Below, piece by piece: positions 25,564 to 35,076 of a stretch of 64,000 bases of DNA. The notes under the pieces were generated by a model. It was not told the origin of the DNA. It was given only the letters and a program-made list of their open reading frames with translations, and did not search any database. Every line of letters begins with the position of its first letter. Positions within the stretch are counted from its first letter, which is position 1. Made by a program: the position numbers and the translations under genes. Origin of the DNA: Allobosea sp. Leaf344 (GTDB lineage Bacteria > Pseudomonadota > Alphaproteobacteria > Rhizobiales > Beijerinckiaceae). The stretch covers positions 245,082 to 309,081 of the forward strand of contig NZ_LMRT01000009.1 of the NCBI RefSeq assembly GCF_001426225.1. Reading direction: 5' to 3'.

Positions 25564-26643
25564 ATGACCGATGACGCCCAGCCGGCCGCGGCGGATCTGC
25601 CAGACGTTCCGGCCTCCGCGCCGCTCGGGCGCGGCCGGGTCACACTGCAGATCATCGCCCAGCATCTCGCCGTATCCACGGCCACCGTCTCGCTCGCTCT
25701 GCGCGGCTCCCCGCTCGTCGCCGAGGCGACCCGCAGCCGCGTCCAGTCCATCGCCCGGCAGATGGGCTACAGCTATAATCGCAGCGCCGCCTCCCTTCGC
25801 ACCGACCGCACCAACATTCTGGCCGTCGGCTTCCACGACATCACCAACCCCTATTTCGCCGAGCTGCTGGCGGCGATCGAGGAGACCGCCACCGGCCATG
25901 GCAGGTCGATCCTGCTCGGCACCTATGCCGAGAATCTCGACCGGCAGGACCGGGTTCTGACCACGCTGAAGGAATACCGGCCGGACGGCATGATCCTCTG
26001 CCCCGCCGCCGGCAGCGTCGCCGCGGATTTCGCGCATCTGCTCGAGGCCGGACTGCCCATCGTCCAGCTCTCGCGCGAGATCCCGGGGCTGGCGCTGGAT
26101 TTCGTCGGCTCCGACGATCGCCATGGCGCCGTGCTGGCGATGGAGCATCTGCTCGGCCTCGGGCACCGGCGCATCGCTTTTCTCGGCGAGAGCCAGCGCA
26201 TCTCCACCGGCCGCAACCGCTTCACCGGCTATTGCGAGACCCTGGCGCGCCACGGCCTGCCGCTCGACCGCGCCATCGTGCATTCCGCCCAGGGCACCCG
26301 CGAAAACGGCCTGAAGGGCATTCAGGCGGTGCTGGCGGCGGCCGATCCGCCGAGCGCCGCGATCTGTTTCAACGATCTCACCGCCTTCGGCGCCATGCTC
26401 GGCCTGCGTCATTGCGGGCTGGAAGCCGGCGTGGATTTCTCGCTGGTCGGCTGCGACGACGTTCAGGAAGCGGCGCAATGGTACCCCGCTCTGACGACGA
26501 TCAAGAATTTCCAGGACGAGATGGGCCGGAAATCGGCTGAATTCCTGCTTGAGCGGATCGCCGATCCCAATGCGCAGCCGCGCCGCCTGATCCTGACGCC
26601 GGAACTGGTGGTGCGCGGCAGCACCGCTCCGTTCCGCGGCTGA
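25564..26643 (+). CDS. LacI/GalR-family transcriptional regulator
   Basis: The 359-residue protein has an N-terminal helix-turn-helix (TLQIIAQHLAVSTATVSLALRGSPLVAEATR) about 28 residues in. A hinge and a periplasmic-binding-protein-like ligand domain follow (NILAVGFHDITNPYFAELLAAIEE to VVRGS). The ATG at 25564 has GAGGAAG upstream and gives a short N-terminal tail. An earlier in-frame ATG at 25492 would add 24 residues. The ligand is probably a sugar or sugar acid. Flanking targets are the divergent dehydrogenase and the ABC-importer cluster, whose last gene converges on it. Confidence 0.9.
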   Translation: MTDDAQPAAADLPDVPASAPLGRGRVTLQIIAQHLAVSTATVSLALRGSPLVAEATRSRVQSIARQMGYSYNRSAASLRTDRTNILAVGFHDITNPYFAELLAAIEETATGHGRSILLGTYAENLDRQDRVLTTLKEYRPDGMILCPAAGSVAADFAHLLEAGLPIVQLSREIPGLALDFVGSDDRHGAVLAMEHLLGLGHRRIAFLGESQRISTGRNRFTGYCETLARHGLPLDRAIVHSAQGTRENGLKGIQAVLAAADPPSAAICFNDLTAFGAMLGLRHCGLEAGVDFSLVGCDDVQEAAQWYPALTTIKNFQDEMGRKSAEFLLERIADPNAQPRRLILTPELVVRGSTAPFRG

Positions 26644-26651
26644 CGGCGCGC

Positions 26652-27551
26652 TCACGGGTCATTCGCGGGCGGCGCTGCGTTGAGCGCGCGATAGGCCCTC
26701 ACCACCTGCGAATCGTCGCGCGCGCCATGGCCCAGCCCCGAGGCGGCCAGGAACATCTGGTGGGCCGCGGCCGCCAGTGGCAGCGCCGCGCGCGCGGCCC
26801 GGCCGGCATCCATGACGATGCCGAGATCCTTCACGAAGATATCGACCGCGCTGGCCACCGGCGGCTCCGCCTCGTGCATGCGCGGGCCGCGATCCCGCAG
26901 CATCCATGAGGAGGCGGCCGAGCCGCCCATGATCTCGAACAGCACGCGCCCGTCGATGCCGGCCTTCTCGGCCAGCGAGAGCGCCTCCGCCGCGGCGGCG
27001 ATATGCACGCCGCAGAGCAGCTGGTTGACGGTCTTCACCGTCGCGCCCTGGCCCGGTCGCTCGCCGACATGGAAGACCTTGTCGCCCATCGCGTCCAGCA
27101 CCGGCCTGGCCAAGGCGAAGCTCGCCTGCGGCGCACCGACCATGATCGTCAGCGTCGCGTTGCGCGCTCCGACCACCCCGCCCGAGACCGGGGAATCGAC
27201 GAAATGCCGGCCCGATGCCGTGACCTCGGCCGCGATCGCCTCGACCTCGCCAGGCGCGCAGGTCGCCATCAGCATCACCACCGCGCCCGGGGCCAGCGCC
27301 TGCAGCGCCCCCGCTTCGAACAGCACCGAGCGGGCCTGCGCCGCGTTGACCACCATCAGCACCAGCGCCTGCGCGCCGGCCGCCGCGGCGGCGGCGCTCT
27401 CGGCCGCATGCCCGCCGCCCGCGGCCAGCGCCTCACGCGCGGCCGCGCGCATGTCGAAGCCGGTCACGCGGAATTGCCGCTTCACCAGATTCTCGGCCAT
27501 GGGCGCCCCCATGGCGCCAAGGCCGATAAAGGCGACGGTTTGAGCAGTCAT
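26652..27551 (-). CDS. Beta-hydroxyacid dehydrogenase, L-threonate dehydrogenase-like
   Basis: A 299-residue NAD-dependent dehydrogenase. It has FIGLGAMGAPMAENLVKR (dinucleotide fold), VDSPVSGGVVGARNATLTIMVG (substrate loop), and the catalytic Lys in GATVKTVNQLLCGVHIAAAAEALSLAEKAG. The NQLL-GVHIAAAAEA stretch is typical of LtnD-type enzymes, which oxidise L-threonate or D-erythronate. I hold that assignment at medium confidence, as no kinase or isomerase partner is nearby. It lies 57 bp downstream of the ABC permease genes on the same strand, so it is probably the last gene of the importer operon. Confidence 0.8.
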   Translation of the reverse strand: MTAQTVAFIGLGAMGAPMAENLVKRQFRVTGFDMRAAAREALAAGGGHAAESAAAAAAGAQALVLMVVNAAQARSVLFEAGALQALAPGAVVMLMATCAPGEVEAIAAEVTASGRHFVDSPVSGGVVGARNATLTIMVGAPQASFALARPVLDAMGDKVFHVGERPGQGATVKTVNQLLCGVHIAAAAEALSLAEKAGIDGRVLFEIMGGSAASSWMLRDRGPRMHEAEPPVASAVDIFVKDLGIVMDAGRAARAALPLAAAAHQMFLAASGLGHGARDDSQVVRAYRALNAAPPANDP

Positions 27552-27608
27552 GGGGTATCCTCGGTCGGCCTTGTCGAAACGGCGGCGATCAGGCCGCCGC
27601 CGGAGGGC

Positions 27609-28526
27609 TCACTCCTTCACCGCGCCCGTCATGGCGGAGACGTAATGCTCCACGAAGAAGGCGTAGAGGATGACGAGCGGCAGCGAGCCGGCCAGGGCGC
27701 CGGCCATCAGCGAACCCCAGCGATAAATGTCGCCATCGACGAACTCGTTCACGATCGCCACCGGCACCGTCTTGTGCTGGGTCGAGGACAGGAAGGTGAG
27801 CGCGTAGATGAACTCGTTCCAGCACAGGGTGAAGCAGAAGATGAAGGCCGAGATCAGGCCCGGAATGGCGAGCGGCAGGATGATCTTGGTCAGGATCTGC
27901 CAGCGGCTCGCCCCGTCGATCAGAGCGCATTCCTCGAGCTCGAAGGGGATCGTCTTGAAATACCCCATCAGCAGCCAGGTCGAGAACGGGATCAGGATCG
28001 TCGGATAGGTCAGGATCAGCGCCATCGGCGAGTCGAACAGGCCGTATTGGAACACCACCGTCGAGAGCGGGATGAACAGGATCGAGGGCGGCACGAGATA
28101 GGCCAGGAAGATCAGCCCGCCCACCCATTGCGCGCCCTTGTAGCGCAGCCTCACGATCGCATAGGCGGCGAAAACGCTGGAGATGATCGACAGCGTCGTG
28201 GCGCACATCGCCACGAACATCGTGTTCCAGAGCCAGCGCGGATACTGGGTCTCGAAGAGCAGCTTGTAGAAGTGCTTGAAGGTCGGGTCCCAGGTCCAGA
28301 GCGGGTTGTACTTGTTGAGATCGAGCAGTTGCTCGTCCGGTTTGATCGCCGTCAGCGCCATCCAGTAGAAGGGGAACAGCAGCACTAAGCAGATGATGCC
28401 GAGCGGCAGATACAGCGTCACCATCCGCCGCGGCAGCGAGTCGAGATAGCTCATGCCCTCGCTGGCGTCGCTGCGGCCCGAACGGCCGCCCGGATCGACG
28501 ATGCGCCCTGCGGTCTGGTCAGTCAT
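27609..28526 (-). CDS. Carbohydrate ABC transporter permease (MalG-type)
   Basis: This is an inner-membrane permease of 305 residues with six membrane segments and an N-terminal cytoplasmic tail. The EAA loop is visible as ELEECALIDGASRWQILTKIILPLAIPG, which docks the ATPase. It is the second permease of a sugar importer. Its start overlaps the first permease by 8 bp. The substrate is unknown. Confidence 0.92.
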   Translation of the reverse strand: MTDQTAGRIVDPGGRSGRSDASEGMSYLDSLPRRMVTLYLPLGIICLVLLFPFYWMALTAIKPDEQLLDLNKYNPLWTWDPTFKHFYKLLFETQYPRWLWNTMFVAMCATTLSIISSVFAAYAIVRLRYKGAQWVGGLIFLAYLVPPSILFIPLSTVVFQYGLFDSPMALILTYPTILIPFSTWLLMGYFKTIPFELEECALIDGASRWQILTKIILPLAIPGLISAFIFCFTLCWNEFIYALTFLSSTQHKTVPVAIVNEFVDGDIYRWGSLMAGALAGSLPLVILYAFFVEHYVSAMTGAVKE

Positions 28527-29475
28527 TGTCGCCTCCCTGCTGCCATCTGCGGCGCTGCAGGCCGAACCAGGAGATCATGATCGCGGCGAACAGGAACGGG
28601 ATCATCGCGGTGGAGATCGCGGCGCCTTCGCCGAGATTGCCGCCGAGAATGGCGCGCTGATAGGACAAGGTCGCCATCAGATGCGTCGCGTTCACCGGCC
28701 CGCCCCGGGTCAGAACCCAGATCAGCTGGAAATCGGTGAAGGTGAACAGCACCGAGAAGGTCATCACCACCGCGATGATCGGGGTCAGCAGCGGATAGGT
28801 GATGAAGCGGAAGCGCTGCCAGCTCGAGGCGCCGTCGATCGTCGCGGCCTCGTAGAGCGAGGGCGACACGGTCTGCAGCCCGGCGAGCAGCGTGATCGCG
28901 ATGAAGGGGATGCCGCGCCAGACATTGGCGAAGATCACCGACCAGCGGGCGTTCCAGACATCGCCGAGGAAGTTGATGTTGCCGTCGATCAGCCCGGTCT
29001 CGCGCAGGGCCCAGGACACGATCGAGAAATTGCTGTCGTAGATCCACCAGAAGGCGATGGCCGAGAGCACGGTCGGCACGATGAAGGGGATCAGCACCAG
29101 CGCGCGGATCATCGCCTTGAACGGCATGCGCTCGTTCAGCAGCAAGGCGAGATAGAGCCCGACGGCGAATTTCACCACGCTGGCGACGATCGTGTAGAAC
29201 AGCGTGTTGAAGACGACGAGCCAGAAATTGCTGTCGTCCATCAGCCATTCGTAATTCTCAAGCCCGACGAAGGCGCCGGTGCGGCCGATCCTCGCATCGG
29301 TGAAGGAGAGCCAGACCCCGAGCACCAGCGGATAGGCCAGGAACAGGATGAGGAAGGCCATGGCCGGCACCATGAACCAGAAGCCCAGCCAGTTGCGGTT
29401 GACCTTCAGCCGGTCCCAGGCAGTGATCTCGCGTGGCGCTGCTTTCGCGCCCGGCGCGACGGCGATATCGGCCAT
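28519..29475 (-). CDS. Carbohydrate ABC transporter permease (MalF/UgpA-type)
   Basis: This 318-residue inner-membrane permease has six segments, the first in LGFWFMVPAMAFLILFLAYPLVLGVWLSFTD. The EAA loop is LYEAATIDGASSWQRFRFITYPLLTPI. It pairs with the downstream permease. It lies 87 bp after the binding-protein gene. Confidence 0.92.
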   Translation of the reverse strand: MADIAVAPGAKAAPREITAWDRLKVNRNWLGFWFMVPAMAFLILFLAYPLVLGVWLSFTDARIGRTGAFVGLENYEWLMDDSNFWLVVFNTLFYTIVASVVKFAVGLYLALLLNERMPFKAMIRALVLIPFIVPTVLSAIAFWWIYDSNFSIVSWALRETGLIDGNINFLGDVWNARWSVIFANVWRGIPFIAITLLAGLQTVSPSLYEAATIDGASSWQRFRFITYPLLTPIIAVVMTFSVLFTFTDFQLIWVLTRGGPVNATHLMATLSYQRAILGGNLGEGAAISTAMIPFLFAAIMISWFGLQRRRWQQGGDND

Positions 29476-29562
29476 GATGTCCTCGCGCGGGTCGGAGCGG
29501 ACAGGGGGGTGCGGGCGGCGCGGGTCGCGCCGCCCGGTTCGGTTCGCAGGCTGCGGACGGGC

Positions 29563-30870
29563 CTAGCGGTAGATCCGCGTCAGCTGGCGTTCGGCGATCC
29601 GCATCGCGTTCTTGGCATCCTCGCGGCCGGTGCAGAAGGCGGCGAACATGTCGAGCAGGACGAAATCGGCGATCGCCGCCGCCGCCTTCTCGCCCACCGA
29701 GCCCTGCCCGCCGGCCGTCAGCGAGCGCTTGGCGACGTCGCGATAGACGGTGCGCTTGGGATCGGCCGTCCAGACCGGGTTGGCGTCATAGGCGTTGAGG
29801 CAATGGGTGAGGTAGCCGCGCGCCGACTCGATCCAGGGATTGAAGTTCTGGGCCTCGAGCATGAAGGCGATCAGCGCCTTGCAGGCCTGCGGGTATTTGG
29901 TGTGGTTCATCGCCAGGACAGGGTACATCAGGTGCAGTTCGGTCGGCTTGCCGACCGGGCCCACCGGCATGTAGGCGTGGTTCATGTCCTCGGCGATCTC
30001 CTTCTTGGTCGGGTCGTTATTGGCCGCGACATAGATCGAGATGCCGTTGTTGGTCCAGGAGATCTCGTTGGCGAGGAAGGCCTTGTTGTTGAAGGAATCG
30101 TTCCAGGCGACGGTGCCCGGCACCATGTTCTCGTACAGCGCCTTGGCGTAGTTCAGCGCCTTCTCGGTCTCCGGCGAGGAGATCGTCACCTTGTCGTTCT
30201 TGTCGACATGGTTGCCGCCGAAGGCCCAGAGGCACCAGTAGATCCAGCCATTGCCGTCGCCCGAGGCATGGCCGAGCGCGAAGCCGCCGGGATTGCCGTT
30301 CTTCTTGGTGGCCTTGGCGTATTCGAGGAATTCGTCGGTCGTCTTCGGGAATTCCGAGAAGCCCGCCTTCTTCATATGCGAGACGCGGTAGTTCATCAGA
30401 TTGCCGCTGTAGCAGACGGGAACCGCGATCCACTTGTTGCCGCTCTTGCCGTATTGCTGCGCGCTCTCGACCCAGCCGCCATATTTCTTGCCGAGATAAT
30501 CCGCGACATCCGTCACATCGACGCATTTCTGCGGGAACAGATGCGGCAGCGAATAGAGGCCCCAGAACAGATCCGGGCCGGCGCCGGTATTGGCGGCGAC
30601 GGAGGCCTTGGGCTGCACGTCCTCATAGGATTCGCGGCTGATGTCGACCTTGACGCCGGTGGCGGCCGTGAAGGCCTCGATCAGCTTGACGAAGGCGTCG
30701 TCCTCGGACTGGACGAAGTACTTCCAGCGCAGCATGGAGAGCTTGGCGCCGGCCTCGGGCTTCCATGGCGCGGTCTGCGCCCAGGCCTTGGCGAAGTCGA
30801 GCAGGCCCGTGCCGGCGCCGAGGCCGAGCGCCGCGCCGCCCTTGATGAGCGATCTGCGATCGAAATTCAT
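29563..30870 (-). CDS. Extracellular sugar-binding protein, Tat-exported
   Basis: This 435-residue family 1 solute-binding protein is the periplasmic receptor of the importer. The N-terminus MNFDRRSLIKGGAALGLGAG has the twin-arginine motif RRSLIK followed by a hydrophobic stretch, so the folded protein is probably exported by Tat. The body has the usual solute-binding start (LSMLRWKYFVQSEDDAFVKLIEAFTAATGVKVDI) and an aromatic-rich ligand region (GNGWIYWCLWAFGG). It lies between the ATPase and permease genes. Promoter sequence may lie in the 153 bp before it. Confidence 0.9.
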   Translation of the reverse strand: MNFDRRSLIKGGAALGLGAGTGLLDFAKAWAQTAPWKPEAGAKLSMLRWKYFVQSEDDAFVKLIEAFTAATGVKVDISRESYEDVQPKASVAANTGAGPDLFWGLYSLPHLFPQKCVDVTDVADYLGKKYGGWVESAQQYGKSGNKWIAVPVCYSGNLMNYRVSHMKKAGFSEFPKTTDEFLEYAKATKKNGNPGGFALGHASGDGNGWIYWCLWAFGGNHVDKNDKVTISSPETEKALNYAKALYENMVPGTVAWNDSFNNKAFLANEISWTNNGISIYVAANNDPTKKEIAEDMNHAYMPVGPVGKPTELHLMYPVLAMNHTKYPQACKALIAFMLEAQNFNPWIESARGYLTHCLNAYDANPVWTADPKRTVYRDVAKRSLTAGGQGSVGEKAAAAIADFVLLDMFAAFCTGREDAKNAMRIAERQLTRIYR

Positions 30871-31023
30871 GCTTTTGTCCTCCCTGGATTGCCCGGCGGC
30901 TCTTGCTGGCCGCCTTGACCGGATTATCCGGTTTTTCCGCGGGTCGGCCGGCCCTTTGCGGGTCTCGGCCGGTCCGGAACGATCTCGTGTTCTCCTCGAT
31001 CTCGCGCTGCGCCTTGCCGGCTC

Positions 31024-32079
<1,056 letters not shown>

Positions 32080-32238
32080 CTGAGCCTTCCCCTGGTCTTC
32101 TGCTTCCTCAAGGACGCGGTTGCGCCTTCAGGCGCCGTCCCACGTCTCGCGCATAACGGCTTCTTGTGACCGTTCGATGCAAGGGCGCCGCCGGGGGCCT
32201 GGAAAGGCCGGCGGTTGCGTCCATCCTCATCTCGGATA

Positions 32239-32249
32239 AAGTCATACGA
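32239..32249. promoter_or_regulatory. Possible FadR/GntR-type operator
   Basis: AAGTCATACGA differs at one conserved position from the FadR-family consensus TNGT-N3-ACNA. It lies in the divergent promoter region between the ABC importer and the FadR-family regulator gene, about 80 bp before the regulator start. Confidence 0.35.
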
Positions 32250-32328
32250 TATGAAGAGGCGTGTCAAGCGCCGCACAGGGTCAGCGGCGCCGGCCGGACC
32301 GGCTGTCGCGCGGGGAGACGAGGGGGCG

Positions 32329-33090
32329 ATGCGGGTACGCGACTTCTCGCGGCCGACCACTTTGAACGCCGACCGTCTGTTCGGGCAGGTCGCCCAGAAA
32401 CTCGCGGTCGCCATCATCTCCGGCACGGTCAAGGCCGGGGAGCTATTGCCCAACGAGGACGCGCTGCGCTCCGAGATCTCCGTCTCGCGCACCGCCTATC
32501 GCGAGGCGGTGAAGGTGCTCACCGCCAAGGGGCTGGTCGAGTCGCGGCCCAAGAGCGGGACGCGCGTCGCCCCCCGCGACAGCTGGAACCTGCTCGATCC
32601 CGACGTCCTCTCCTGGCATTTCGAGGCCGATCCCAACGAGAAATTCATCCGCGATCTCTTCGAGTTGCGCCGCTTCGTCGAGCCCAGCGCGGCGCGTTTG
32701 GCGGCGCTGCGGCGCACCCCCGCCGACCTCGCCCGGATGGAGGCGGCGTTCCGCGGCATGGTCGACAACCCGCCCTATGCCGACATCACCATCCGCTCCG
32801 ACCTCGCCTTCCACGTCGCGGTCTTCACCGCGGCGCAGAATTCGACGCTGCAATGCCTGGCGAGCGTCGTGGTCGCCACGATCCAATGGTCGCTGCTGCT
32901 GAAATCGGCGAATGACCGCGATTATTTCGTCGCCTCGCTGACCGATCACGAGCGCGTCCTGGAAGCCATCGCCCAGCGCGACGGCGATCTCGCCGCGGCA
33001 CGGATGACCACGCTGGTGATCGACAGCCTGAACACGACCTTGGCCTTCCTGGCCCCGCCGGCCGGGCTGCAACCCGTCAAATCCGCATGA
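32329..33090 (+). CDS. FadR-subfamily GntR transcriptional regulator
   Basis: The 253-residue protein has an N-terminal winged helix (RLFGQVAQKLAVAIISGTVKAGELLPNEDALRSEISVSRTAYREAVKVLTAKGLVESRPKSGTRV) and a C-terminal all-helical FCD ligand domain (DLFELRRFVEPSAARLAA, DLAFHVAVFTAAQNS, DHERVLEAIAQRD). FCD regulators usually sense organic or sugar acids. The ATG at 32329 has a GAGGGGG site just upstream. An ATG at 32251 would add a basic leader without such a site. It is divergent from the importer operon and upstream of the 2-hydroxyacid dehydrogenase, both probable targets. Confidence 0.88.
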   Translation: MRVRDFSRPTTLNADRLFGQVAQKLAVAIISGTVKAGELLPNEDALRSEISVSRTAYREAVKVLTAKGLVESRPKSGTRVAPRDSWNLLDPDVLSWHFEADPNEKFIRDLFELRRFVEPSAARLAALRRTPADLARMEAAFRGMVDNPPYADITIRSDLAFHVAVFTAAQNSTLQCLASVVVATIQWSLLLKSANDRDYFVASLTDHERVLEAIAQRDGDLAAARMTTLVIDSLNTTLAFLAPPAGLQPVKSA

Positions 33091-33267
33091 TTAAATCATA
33101 CTACTTGCCGCTATCGGGCGCTGGCAGAGCACCCGAGGGCGTGTAGAAAGACGAGGGCGCGCCGCGTGAGATGCGCTACCGAGATCAGCCTAATCGATTC
33201 AAATCGACGGAATCAACCCTGGACCCCGGTCCGCCCCCCACGCAGCAGCGAGATGGATGAGCGACGA

Positions 33268-34242
33268 ATGACTGCCAACGAGACGCCCGAGATCATCATG
33301 ACCGGCCCGCTGATGGCCTATGCCGCCGACCAGCTGCGCGCCCGTTTCACCGTGCACGAGCTCTGGAACGCGCCCGACCGCGCCGCCATGCTGCGCGAGA
33401 TCGGCGGCCGCGTCCGCGGCGTGGCCGGCGGCGGCGCCCATGTCAGGATCGACGGCGCGCTGTTCGACGCCCTGCCGAAGCTCGAAATGGTCGCCAATTT
33501 CGGCGTCGGCTACGATAATGTCGACGCAGCCGAGGCCGGCCGGCGCGGCATCGTCGTCTCCAACACCCCCGACGTGCTGACCGACGAGGTCGCGGATCTC
33601 GCCCTCGGCCTGCTGCTCGCGACGGTGCGCCAGCTGCCCCAGGTCGATCGCTATCTCCGCGCCGGCAAATGGCTCGAGAAGCCCTATCCGCTGACCACCT
33701 CGCTGCGGACCCGCAAGGTCGGCATCGTCGGCCTCGGCCGCATCGGCAAGGCGGTGGCGCATCGCCTGGAGGCCTTCGGCCTGCCGATCGCCTATCACGG
33801 CCGCTCGCGCCAGGCCGATGTCGCCTATCGCTATTACCCGTCGCTGGTCGAGATGGCGCAGGATGTCGATACGCTGATCTCGGTCGCGCCCGGCGGCGCC
33901 GCCACCCACCACATGATCAATGCCGAAGTTCTGAAGGCGCTGGGCCCCAATGGCATCGTCGTCAATGTCGGGCGTGGCACCGTCATCGACGAGCGGGCCT
34001 TGATCGAGGCGCTGGAGGCGAAGACCATCCTCTCGGCGGGTCTCGACGTCTTCGAGGATGAGCCCCGCGTCCCGGCCGAGCTGATCGCCATGGATCATGT
34101 CGTGCTGCTGCCGCATGTCGGCTCGGCCTCGGTCCATACCCGCGAGCAGATGGGCCAGCTGCTCGTCGACAACCTCGTCTCCTGGTTCTCCGGCAAGGGC
34201 CCGCTCACCGCCGTGCCGGAAACACCCTGGAAGAAGGCTTGA
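33268..34242 (+). CDS. D-2-hydroxyacid dehydrogenase (glyoxylate/hydroxypyruvate reductase-like)
   Basis: This 324-residue NAD(P)-dependent dehydrogenase has a dinucleotide fold (VGIVGLGRIGKAVAHRL). The three catalytic residues are visible: Arg in NVGRGTVIDERAL, Glu in DVFEDEPRVP and His in LLPHVGSAS. The NFGVGYDNVD and NTPDVLTDEVADLALGL blocks place it with GhrB/HprA-like enzymes. The start is ATG 33268 (MTANETPEII), with ATG 33253 as an alternative. Its stop overlaps the start of the Inh-domain gene. It sits in the sugar-acid cluster, so its substrate is probably a product of that pathway. Confidence 0.88.
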   Translation: MTANETPEIIMTGPLMAYAADQLRARFTVHELWNAPDRAAMLREIGGRVRGVAGGGAHVRIDGALFDALPKLEMVANFGVGYDNVDAAEAGRRGIVVSNTPDVLTDEVADLALGLLLATVRQLPQVDRYLRAGKWLEKPYPLTTSLRTRKVGIVGLGRIGKAVAHRLEAFGLPIAYHGRSRQADVAYRYYPSLVEMAQDVDTLISVAPGGAATHHMINAEVLKALGPNGIVVNVGRGTVIDERALIEALEAKTILSAGLDVFEDEPRVPAELIAMDHVVLLPHVGSASVHTREQMGQLLVDNLVSWFSGKGPLTAVPETPWKKA

Positions 34243-35033
34243 TCGGCGCCCGCCTGCGCGCGGCCCCGGCGCTGCTCGCGCTCGGGCTCGGCTTCGGGCC
34301 CGGCCCGGCCGCGCTGGCGCAGACGCAGCTGCCGTCGCGCGGCGCTGAGAGCGCGCCGGAGCGGCTGAAACCGCTGATCGGCGCCTGGGATCTGGAGGCG
34401 GTCGGCAAGTCGCGGCGCTGCACGGTGACGCTCGCGGCGGAGACCGGCCAGCACGGGCGGCTGGTCCGGTTTCCCGCGACCTGCCGGCGTGCCTTGCCGA
34501 TCTTGGCGAACGTCACCGGCTGGGAGGTGACGCGCGCGGGACAGCCGCGCCTGCTCGATGCCGAGGGCAGGGAGGTCCTGGCCTTCGCGCGCCTGGCTTC
34601 CGAATCCGGGCTCGAGGCGCGCGGGTCGGATGGCCAGGCCTATCGGCTCGATCCGAAGGGCTATGTCCGCGCCGCGCCGCGTCCGGCGGAGAGCGCGGCA
34701 CAGACCGCGGCCCAGGCGGCCCAGCGGCGGACCGTGGTCGACCTTGGTACGGCGCCTGACCAAGCCAGCCTGCCCGGCCGCTACGCCGCCATGCGCCAGC
34801 TCAACCGCGAGGCCTGCCGCCTGGAGCTGCGCGAGGATGGCGTCGCCGCCCTCTCGCAAGGCTGCGGCGATACCGGGCTGGCGATCTTCGACCCCGCCGG
34901 CTGGCGCTATGCCGCCGGTCGGCTGAGCCTGGTGGCCCGCCGCGGACACAGCGTCGAGCTGGTCTTCGAGCAGGGCCATTGGCGCAAGGACCCCAATGTC
35001 GGGGCCCCGCTGATGCTGCGCAAACTGCCCTGA
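34239..35033 (+). CDS. Two-domain AprI/Inh-type protease-inhibitor-like protein, TTG start
   Basis: The 264-residue protein is secreted, with a signal peptide at residues 1-27 (ending ALA before QTQ). Two AprI/Inh-type domains follow, each with the expected Cys pair: GAWDLEAVGKSRRCTVTL...ATCRR and YAAMRQLNREACRLEL...QGCGD. Such domains, best known as AprI/Inh, inhibit metalloproteases or hold lipoprotein surface folds (Omp19). The start is a TTG at 34239 overlapping the previous stop (TTGA), so translation is probably coupled to the dehydrogenase. A strong hairpin follows at 35043. Confidence 0.75.
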   Translation: MIGARLRAAPALLALGLGFGPGPAALAQTQLPSRGAESAPERLKPLIGAWDLEAVGKSRRCTVTLAAETGQHGRLVRFPATCRRALPILANVTGWEVTRAGQPRLLDAEGREVLAFARLASESGLEARGSDGQAYRLDPKGYVRAAPRPAESAAQTAAQAAQRRTVVDLGTAPDQASLPGRYAAMRQLNREACRLELREDGVAALSQGCGDTGLAIFDPAGWRYAAGRLSLVARRGHSVELVFEQGHWRKDPNVGAPLMLRKLP

Positions 35034-35042
35034 GGGGCCGGA

Positions 35043-35068
35043 GGCGGCGATCCTTCCCGATCGCCGCC
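35043..35068. terminator. Strong hairpin between convergent genes
   Basis: A perfect 10-bp stem (GGCGGCGATC / GATCGCCGCC) with a CTTCCC loop stands between the stops at 35033 and 35077. The T-run is lacking, so it may act with other factors. Confidence 0.55.
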
Positions 35069-35076
35069 GACCCGCC

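Noticed and set aside
28453..30918. 821-codon open frame on the plus strand
   Set aside because: It is the opposite strand of the ABC permease and binding-protein genes, with low-complexity composition and no domain.
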